A stretch of 38,691 nucleotides of DNA, from contig JSYX01000327.1 of NCBI GenBank assembly GCA_000787465.1, positions 1 to 38,691 of the forward strand, given 5' to 3'. Shown here piece by piece: positions 31,876-38,691 of this stretch. Source of the DNA: Thermomucor indicae-seudaticae (taxonomy: Eukaryota; Mucoromycota; Mucoromycetes; Mucorales; Lichtheimiaceae). The position numbers and the translations under genes were made by a program. Every line of letters begins with the position of its first letter. Positions within the stretch are counted from its first letter, which is position 1. The notes beneath the pieces were generated by a model. The model made no database searches. It was given only the letters and a program-made list of their open reading frames with translations, and was not told the origin of the DNA.

Positions 31876-33338
31876 TTATCCCATTGGGAACATAAAGCAG
31901 CCGTACTCGCTGCTTTCCTCGAGAATTTTTTCTGCCTTTTTTAATAAATCACCCGAATGACCTAACGTACGAAGATCTTCACGTATAAGCCTTAAGGCTG
32001 CTTTAGGCGCTAAGACCTCTTGGAGATACTCCATCCATGATTGCGGATAGGTCTTTTCAGCTTTTAACTCATCTTCGAAAAGGCAGATAAGTGCATCAGC
32101 AATGTATCCAGCTCCCTTCATCCCATAATATCCTGGCTAATAAATTCCCGTATGTTAAACACTGCGCTTCTGGCATTTGACTTCGACAAATGGAACTTAC
32201 GGTTACCTTTTGGGAATGGGTGGATCGCACGATGGGTGCTCGTGCCGTAGTGTACCCAAGCTCATCGTATCGCGAGAGCGCCATATTGCGGAACTTGCTG
32301 TCAAGTTTTCCGCTTACGTAGTATATCTGTGAGGTCGGAGGAGAAAGCTTCTAAACGGCTAGCAATGCAGGAGAAATCGATGTCTTTGGGATAGCCCTTT
32401 TCGTCTCCCAGCGGCATGAAAACGAGTTCTCGTTCATGCAGACGACAAAACGCTTGTTGCTCTTCTTTTGGGATCGGTCTATAGCAGAGTATCTCCTTCT
32501 TCGTTCTACCGATGTTTACAAAACGCGCGTTTTTCTTTTGATACTCTTTGTCGCTGCGCTCCTTCTCGTCCCAGGCTTTTCGAATAGGATCCGGTAGGTT
32601 TTCTGGCAGATTCTTGTAACAATAAGGACAACGTTCTTACGTTCTTTTGAGTACAAGAGTAGAAATTAGCGTCTCATGACATGACTTACTGGTTTCCACG
32701 TAGTCTCCACTTAGATCGCTCAACGCCTGAATTATGCCGTGCGACTTAACATGGATGTTGTCTCGGATAACTTTTACTGCAGCCTTTTTGTAGCATACAA
32801 GTACGATATTGTCGCTTCTTGACAAATGCACCTTTATCTGGACCGGGTCGTCTGTTATTACTTGGATATTCGGTTCCATGCTGTCTATTCTTGCCAAGAA
32901 CAGAGTTTGACCATGAAGAATCTTTGAAGCTGTTACGAAGTGTGGTGCTGGGGTATGGATGCTATAGATTCGTGCATGTAGTTCGTATATTTGTCCATGG
33001 ATATTCATTTCATGAGGAAACTGTGTGTTTCCAGGCATACGGCATAAGGCTTGGTGTCTATAATGAACAGGAATGGCGGATATTCGTTGATTACGTTGAA
33101 TGTTATTCCACGCGAAGAGCATAGCAAGCATTTCCTCTCTTTCAATCGGACAACTTGTTGGCTTGTGGAATAATCTGAAAACTGTTGCTGTGAAAGAGGT
33201 TCGGCAGGGAAATCTCTGGTGGGGTGGATGACAGAGGGAGTTAACGTTTTATCCTCGATATAGCAGTGTTCAGTGTCTGAAATGCACATGTGAACTTTGT
33301 GGATACGGAAGCTGAAATTCTGCTGGAATGCCAAGGAT
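31876..33338 (-). pseudogene. Broken gene: USP-like region + CPYC zinc knuckle + RTC4-like domain
   Basis: Reading on the minus strand: 33338 to about 33010 (frame 1), about 33010-32690 (frame 2), intron 32689-32636, 32635 to about 32330, then another frame to 32207, intron 32206-32137, and 32136-31876. The last 200 residues fit an RTC4-like domain: FCRLHERE, DIDFSCIASRLEAF, SGKLDSKFRNMALSRYDELG, PGYYGMKGAGYIADAL, LAPKAALRLIREDL, ILEESSEYG. Upstream is a CPYC knuckle (RCPYCYKNLPENLPDPI). Further upstream IYELHARIYSIHTPAPHF and RIDSMEPNIQVI recall the His box and C-terminal strand of ubiquitin-specific proteases. Two frameshifts (near 33010 and 32330) and a TIR element at the 5' side suggest a pseudogene. 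Host gene or transposon passenger is undecided. Confidence 0.5.
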
Positions 33339-33833
33339 TAGTGTTCCTTATTGGGTCGGGTAACCCGTGACCCAACCCGTTAAGAACGGGTTCGGGTCGA
33401 GGCCAAACCTGACCCGGCCAAACCCGTTTAACTTTCGACCCAACCCGTTAACCCGCAATGACCCGTTAAATCTCACGCATCTGCATTTACCCAGTTTCGC
33501 AATCACAAAGCTCATAGCTGAAAATATTATAACTCTATCTTAGATCCGTGGTTTCTATCTGCTTGAGTGTAAGTAGGGCTCCGTGATACCGACCCGACCT
33601 GACCTAATACCGACATCTCTACCGACTCCATGTCGGTATGAGTTTTCATCCCGACCCGACCGACTGGGAGCCCTAAGTCTCACACAGTTCCTTCGCAATT
33701 TCTGTCTGATCGACGAATGCAAACAATCTTGATCGATCAACCCGTTAACAAACCCGTAACCCGACCCGCTAACAAAGGGGTTGGGTCGGGTCGGGTACGG
33801 GTTGACGGCAAACCCGACCCGTGAGGAACACTA
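33339..33833. mobile_element. 495-bp TIR element made of GGGTCGGGT-type repeats
   Basis: The left end is TAGTGTTCCT and the right end AGGAACACTA, perfect 10-bp inverted repeats, followed inward by GGGTCGGGT / ACCCGACCC. The interior is almost wholly degenerate ACCCG/CGGGT repeats and codes for nothing. It sits at the 5' side of the broken RTC4-like gene. No clear 8-bp target duplication is seen (CCAAGGAT versus GTCATCAA). Looks like a non-autonomous hAT-type MITE. Confidence 0.65.
33574..33675. mobile_element. 102-bp nested TIR element (TAGGGCTCC ends)
   Basis: Ends are TAGGGCTCC and GGGAGCCCTA, perfect inverted repeats, with CCGACCCGACC-type repeats inside. It lies within the 495-bp element. 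The flanks AGTGTAAG and AGTCTCAC match at 5 of 8 positions, possibly a worn target duplication. Confidence 0.6.
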
Positions 33834-33916
33834 GTCATCAAATCGATCAAGGAGAAGTTCGGAAACAATATCCACATAATGTATGACGTAGCATGCCAGT
33901 TTGTAAAGATTGTTGG

Positions 33917-34046
33917 CCGTAGCCGGTAGGCTACGTACCAAGGTTCTAGCTTTTAGCAGAAAGAGGTCTGTCTTTGATTGTCTGAAACATTTATGCAATA
34001 AATGGTTTTCTGAATCAATTATGCAAATACATGATTTCATCATTAC
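33917..34046. repeat. Dispersed 130-bp repeat, copy B
   Basis: Same-orientation match of 22088-22217, ending ACATGATTTCATCATTA in both. It directly precedes the truncated 5' end of the KDZ transposase remnant, while copy A sits in the small-protein array, so the shared part is not simply transposase DNA. Confidence 0.75.
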
Positions 34047-34090
34047 AAAGTTACAGCCGTCGATCCGGGTATGCTGAGGTGCAAAGATGA

Positions 34091-35742
34091 GTGGAAGGAT
34101 TGAAATGCAAAGTGATAAGCTTTAATTATGTTAAGCGACACTTTCCCGACCATAAGAACAGTAGAATGGCTGCGAGCGTTTTCTATGCGTTTGCACATAG
34201 CATCAAATGCCAAGTCGAGTTTCATCCACGATATGTGGATGGATTCTGTCTCACTGGCGGTGAATGGCTCGAGCGCTTGTGGTCTTATCTGAATGGCTTC
34301 ATTCGTATGACAAGACAGATGAGACCAGAACTCAGACAGCGCACGCTTTCAATGGCATTGCAATATTTTAAAGATGAAAAGATTAATCATATCGGTTCAT
34401 GTCTTTCGCAAACGTAGTAGAAATAGGACTGTGCTAATAGTTCGTTCCAGGACAATCTCTGCGGACAAGATACAGGAATGCTGAGAAAATTGGTCAGAAA
34501 GCTTCCGTAGATATGCTGGCCAGATTGACCCTCCCTGAAGAGGTATCTGATGAAGAGAGATGGAAGCAGGTGAGGCCGACTATACTGGGAGGGTCTACTA
34601 GGGTAGACTAAAAGCAAGACATTGTCATGGAATACTGCAAGCAATTGATTACATACTACGAATTGAAGTAAGAATCAGACTACTAGTATGTCGGATCGAA
34701 TGCTGAAAGTACCATACAGAAAGCAAGCACAATTGGCCAGCAACCGCAGGGAGCAGAATGCACGCGTGCGGGAGATGGCAAAGTTAGAGAAAAAGATCGC
34801 GGAATTGGAGATGCAGCACGGTCTTATTAGGCCGTGCGCAAACTCCATGGAACTTAAAGAGACTGTTCTGAAGATGAAAAAAAGACGAAGTAGATGCTCT
34901 AAGGAAGAAGTTGTGTGTAATCGCTATACGATTCGTCACTCTTGAAGAACAGGTCCATGCAACTCAAATTGGTAGGCGTTATTGTATCTTTAACTGCATT
35001 TCGCTGAGCATTATATGATATGTTATTTCTTAGGACACAAGCTAGCTGCACGAATTGTAACATCAGGCAAGAAACATAAGCAGGTTCTAGATGAAGTAAT
35101 GAAAGATTACAATTTAGCAAAAGAGGAGTGGATGAGCAAGGCAGAAGGTTGGATTATTTGTCGCGTGAGCTGCACCTGCAGAGAGCTAACAGACCTATAA
35201 AAGAATACGACATCCCCGTACCGCAGAACATACCGGATGCAACGCGGGCCGTCGTACTAGATCTGAATAACCCATTTTGGGATGCCGATAAATACATACG
35301 CGGTTTTGACAACCATATGCGCACGTACTTGTTAACAAAAAGAGTGGAAGAAGAAATGAAAATGCTGGCGGTAGGCCTTTACGTCAACGTCTTTGCTACA
35401 TTACTGAGAATACGATCATGCTATTAGAGAGAAGCAAACCGTGTGATGCGTGCTGCTGCCGACTCATGCAGACTGCTTGAAGCTGCTTTAGAGAAGGCAT
35501 GCTCGCACCCAGACAGTGTCCTGGTTCGTGGACATGCGGCACTCCTTCGTAAGAAACTGGAGAAAGCAAAGGCATGGCGGACTCGCGTTTCGAAGGATGT
35601 CGCATGCATTTTAGAAGGTGAAAAGGAAGTTCACGAAGGACAGGAGGTTAAAGTCAATCTGGCGGAAAATGATGACGAGGATTATCTCAGTGACGACGAG
35701 GCGAACGAAGATGATATTGTAGACGATGATGAAGTTTTTTGA
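34091..35742 (+). pseudogene. KDZ (Kyakuja-Dileera-Zisupton) transposase remnant
   Basis: Several plus-strand coding segments line up as a decayed KDZ transposase. Segment 34091-34417 has HFPDHKNSRMAASVFYAFAH, CQVEFHPRYVDGFCLTGGEW and LERLWSYLNGFIRMTRQM, matching the conserved GEG-ERLWS region. A short piece at about 34450-34570 (RYRNAEKIGQKASVDMLARL) follows. Basic coiled-coil pieces at 34688-34945 and 35030-35390 (KQVLDEVMKDYNLAKEEW, YLLTKRVEEEMKMLA) and an acidic C-terminus at 35428-35742 (LRKKLEKAKAW, DDEANEDDIVDDDEVF) complete the tail. Frame changes and lost splice joins, plus the absence of the N-terminal catalytic half, show it is inactive. Confidence 0.6.
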
Positions 35743-36770
35743 ATTAATTAGACTCTTAGTTTCCCTTTGTTTCTAGCTAGAGTTTTACATATTAAAATAA
35801 AAGAAGAGATAGAGTTTGTCACTTATCGCCAATGGAACCAACGAGCACTACATGAGATTCGAATTAAGATGCTTTTTCTATGGCGTGTGTCACTTACGGT
35901 CTACAGGTAGCAATCGCGTCACTACTTGGAGCTAATTGACTCGTTGACCGATATCAAGATTGCTACAGCCATTGAGCCAACGAGAATTACAGGATAGTAC
36001 GAATGATGTATTATGCGAAGGCACCGTTTCTGGTCGTCTGAAGTGATCAACATACAGTACTAGTTGTTGCTTTGCCAAACTGTTCCAGCTAGCTTATAGC
36101 CGCATAATTAGCGAAAGTTATCGTACTAGCTGTTAAGTCTATTATTAACACTCGAAGCCATTTTATTTAGTGGACCTTCGTTTTGCTGTCAGCAATTTGG
36201 GTATGCATACTTGATGCTGCTTTACTAAATCCATTGGTGATGTCAGCGTATTTAAGAATAGAAACAGTAAAGGGACTGCAGACACTTGCTATCGAGCCTT
36301 GGTAGATTTCGATATCACACATTACCCGTGATCAAAGAATATGCTTCATCTTTCCCGAGATATCTTCCCCTTTCTGAGCTCTCCGCATATATGACATTAC
36401 GACGTGGTCTAACTACTGAGCATCAGAGCGTCAAAACTTGTAAATCATCCCGACACTAATTGTAATGGCTCGCTTCAGATTTTCTCACTATGCTAGCTTT
36501 GTTTTCAAATTATTAGGAGTTCTGTGCATGAAGAAGCGACAAATAAAGAAAAGGTAGTTAATGCAGAAGTGAAACACAGGTGCTTAACGCAGTTTCTAGT
36601 TTTGGGAAGCAGTTACGTGTAGAAATGCACATCATGATAGCCGTCTCGTCTTTGGGTCATGGTAACTTCATGACCCATTACAATATTGACTTACAATTGG
36701 TAGAAACGGGTTTAATCAGCTACATTGCTATGATAAAGTTGCAGAACGTTATGCTTTATAGCTTCGCAGA
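35743..36770. other. Gene-free AT-rich stretch with a palindrome
   Basis: No supported gene; open frames are short and lack motifs. A perfect inverted repeat lies at 36653-36677: TGGGTCATG, 7-nt loop, CATGACCCA. Confidence 0.45.
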
Positions 36771-37219
36771 CACTATAGGAAATGAAAACCTTAAGAACTC
36801 CAAATTTCACGAAATTGGAGTGCTTAAGGTTTTTCGGAACCTGAAGTACTCCAAGAAAACCCTTATGTTCTCCAACTTTTCATATAGTGGGTCAGCGTAT
36901 CCCTATAAACACTAATAGTGATATCCGTCATTACATAATTAAATGTACCAATTGATCCTTACTGGCATAGACAACATGAATGAGTAATATCTGGTCCATT
37001 TCGTGGATTCCACATGTTTTGCTCTTTTTACTATGGCGGCTCGTTGGAGGTATGCTGAACCCCTGCACAGAGGTTGGAGGACATAAGAGTCCCATCGGAG
37101 CACTTAACGCTCTTCAGAAGTCTGAAGTAATCCAATTTCGCGGACTTTGGTATGCGTAAAGTCTATTCTAGTAGTTAAGGTGTACATCGGAGTACCTAAC
37201 GTTTTCATTTCCTATAGTG
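36771..37219. mobile_element. 449-bp non-autonomous element with 31-bp TIRs
   Basis: The left end reads CACTATAGGAAATGAAAAC and continues to ACTCC; the right end is its reverse complement with only 3 differences in 31 bases. Inside the left end is a hairpin pairing CTTAAGAACTCCAAATTT with AAATTGGAGTGCTTAAG (about 36789-36832). No transposase is encoded. The same 14-base TIR start occurs alone at 30505. Confidence 0.7.
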
Positions 37220-37650
37220 TATCTGTTTATAAGTCGAACTGGAACGGACGAAAGTACACGGATAAACAAGAAATGAAAATCCAAATGAGATCAATAACCC
37301 AAAGCGCTCGGCATACTAGCAAGATAAGCATGCTGCCCCACCTGCGTTATCCAATATGAAATGAAAAGTGCTACTCATATCCTGTGGAAAAAGCTATGGA
37401 AAACCGAAACGGCAGAAATCACATATTTCTTCAGAAAATGAAGTCTCAGAAATAGTTTACTTTGGCTTTTGATATTGTAGTATGATGGCCGCAAGTGATC
37501 AGGAATGACCCAAAATATTCGTATATTATGCCTGCTAGCTTCCATGCGTCTGGAAGTCCTCCGTTAGAAGCCCCCCCTCCCATGGAATCCTATGTAAAGC
37601 ATAAGGACGCCTAGCATCAATTACTGTGTAGGTTTGGAACTTTGCAAAGT
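37220..37650. other. Gene-free stretch
   Basis: 431 bp between the TIR element and the last gene. Nothing recognised apart from ordinary AT-rich sequence; the part near 37640 probably contains the 3' end of the minus-strand gene. Confidence 0.4.
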
Positions 37651-38477
37651 TTATTGTGCAGAATTTCTTTCATTATAAAATCTTAGCGTTCCATTCTGAA
37701 CTGCAAGCTGTACCCTGAGGCGCTGCAAGTCCTCCAGGTCGTGGACGGTCTTCATTGGGACATTCTCTGGCCATCCGGTCAGTTTTAGCGGACCCTTCCC
37801 GGAAGCCAGTGATGGCCAATGAGTCCTTTCGACTAAGTGCGCTCGCTCCATTGGAATCTCTGCGGCTTGAACTAAATTTCATATAGTTAGGGTCACTCAC
37901 AGGAATCCCACACCGAGAGAGTATAATTACCATAAAGCTCTTTCAGCTTTTGTGCCAATTCCTTCTTTGACCATCTCCGGATACTGACATTCGTCTCTAT
38001 AGAAAAACAACGAAGTGTAAGAGCTTCCAACATACAACTGCTTGGTATACACATCGTTTTACCAGCTGCATCATCGGTGGTCAGGTTCATCGAGCCTGCT
38101 ACAGGTGTAGCAACGAGGTTGCCCGATGCAACAGTGGTACCCCTCTCGTTGCTCAAGACTGCGTTAGCAGCTGGCGGCTGCACAGTTCGTGCGGACGATG
38201 ATGGGGCTGCGGTTGTGGCTGTGTCAACCTCGTCACGGAAAGTGCGAAGCCAGGTTTTGCCGACTCTGCGCTTTAAGAAATCACCGGCATGCCCTACGAT
38301 GTTTGGTTAACATAGAGTACTCCCTAGCAATTCAATCATTTTACCTTTTGAATGGATGACAATGGCTCCATATCTTTCTTGCTTTAACACAGCAATTCCA
38401 CGGAAACCATAACCTGAATTCAGGTTGTCCATGGTTTTCTTTAGCCATCTCCTCGCATCGACGACTGCCTTTTCCAT
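37651..38477 (-). CDS. Unknown protein, 238 aa
   Basis: Three minus-strand exons, 38477-38345, 38293-37931 and 37871-37651, with GT..AG introns of 51 and 59 nt; the joined frame is open from ATG to stop. The N-terminal part is compact (MEKAVVDARRWLKKTMDNLN, GYGFRGIAVLKQERYGAIVI, LKRRVGKTWLRTF). A Thr/Ala/Pro-rich linker follows, then RWSKKELAQKLKELY, which resembles the second helix of a SAP-type DNA-binding fold but is too short to be sure. The C-terminal part has KLTGWPENVPMKTVHDLEDL. No membrane segment. Given the transposon-rich surroundings it may belong to a mobile element. A TATA-like ATATAAATAC (38651-38660) lies about 175 bp upstream. Confidence 0.6.
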
Positions 38478-38623
38478 GCTGCGCTCGTCTGTTGTAATCG
38501 TGCACGTTCTGGCGAGACCAACGAGGCGAGGTAAGGCACGATTACTTACACTAGGATAGCGTTATCCAGTTTGTAACAGAAACGTTCAGAATAAAGAACG
38601 ATGTTAAAAGAGAAACAATCGTC

Positions 38624-38646
38624 TACCGCTCAATCGATGAGCGGTA
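38624..38646. repeat. Perfect 23-bp inverted repeat in the 5' region of the last gene
   Basis: TACCGCTCA and TGAGCGGTA flank a 5-nt loop (ATCGA). It lies about 150 bp upstream of the ATG at 38477 and just downstream (minus sense) of the TATA-like box, so it would fall in the promoter or 5' UTR. Confidence 0.7.
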
Positions 38647-38691
38647 ATCTGTATTTATATGATCTCGTTTGTACAACACTACGCTATTGAC

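Noticed and set aside
1..38691. tRNA, rRNA or CRISPR features
   Set aside because: I scanned for tRNA box B-like GGTTCGANTCC and for regularly spaced direct repeats; hits such as the one near 27970 lie in coding exons. The GGGTCGGGT repeats are irregular and lack spacers.

Overview
The window looks like nuclear DNA of a filamentous fungus, most probably Mucoromycota (Mucorales-like). Genes are split by many short introns (about 50-75 nt, GT..AG, with CTRAY-type branch sites). They encode fungal products: an FKS-type 1,3-beta-glucan synthase, a ChAPs/exomer subunit, TFIIIB Bdp1, a DUF155/Rmd protein and a PHO84-type transporter. One intron appears to be a U12-type AT-AC intron; minor-spliceosome introns are known in Mucoromycotina and absent from most Dikarya. 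I could not search a database, so the genus is left open. Exon joins were worked out by hand from reading frame, splice signals and remembered family motifs.

Left part (about 0.5-18.1 kb), a dense conserved block: an unknown 240-aa protein (+), a PQ-loop membrane protein (+), Bdp1 (-), a DUF155 protein (+), glucan synthase (-), a large Fe-S RecB-like nuclease fused to a Upf1/Dna2-type SF1 helicase (-), and a PHO84-like phosphate transporter (-). Spacing is tight: 21 bp between the PQ-loop and Bdp1 stops, 90 bp between the divergent Bdp1 and DUF155 starts, 98 bp between the DUF155 and FKS stops.

Middle (about 18.2-26 kb), AT-richer and without recognised conserved genes. It holds a tandem array of at least six diverged minus-strand units, each about 0.5-1.3 kb. 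Most carry a TATA box and a tiny single-pass membrane protein gene, and several share a 3' flank motif (CATAACAAAAAGC). At least two units are frameshifted, so the family seems to be expanding and decaying locally. I know no described family that fits.

26.1-30.2 kb: a 15-exon ChAPs (Bch1/Bud7) gene with the AT-AC intron, then a small coiled-coil protein that may be BORCS5-like. Both suggest membrane trafficking.

Right part (30.2-38.7 kb), a transposon-rich graveyard: a broken minus-strand gene with a USP-like region, a CPYC zinc knuckle and an RTC4-like domain; nested TIR elements made of GGGTCGGGT-type repeats; a dispersed 130-bp repeat also present in the array; a KDZ transposase remnant; a 449-bp element with 31-bp TIRs; and an intact-looking 238-aa gene of unknown function at the edge.
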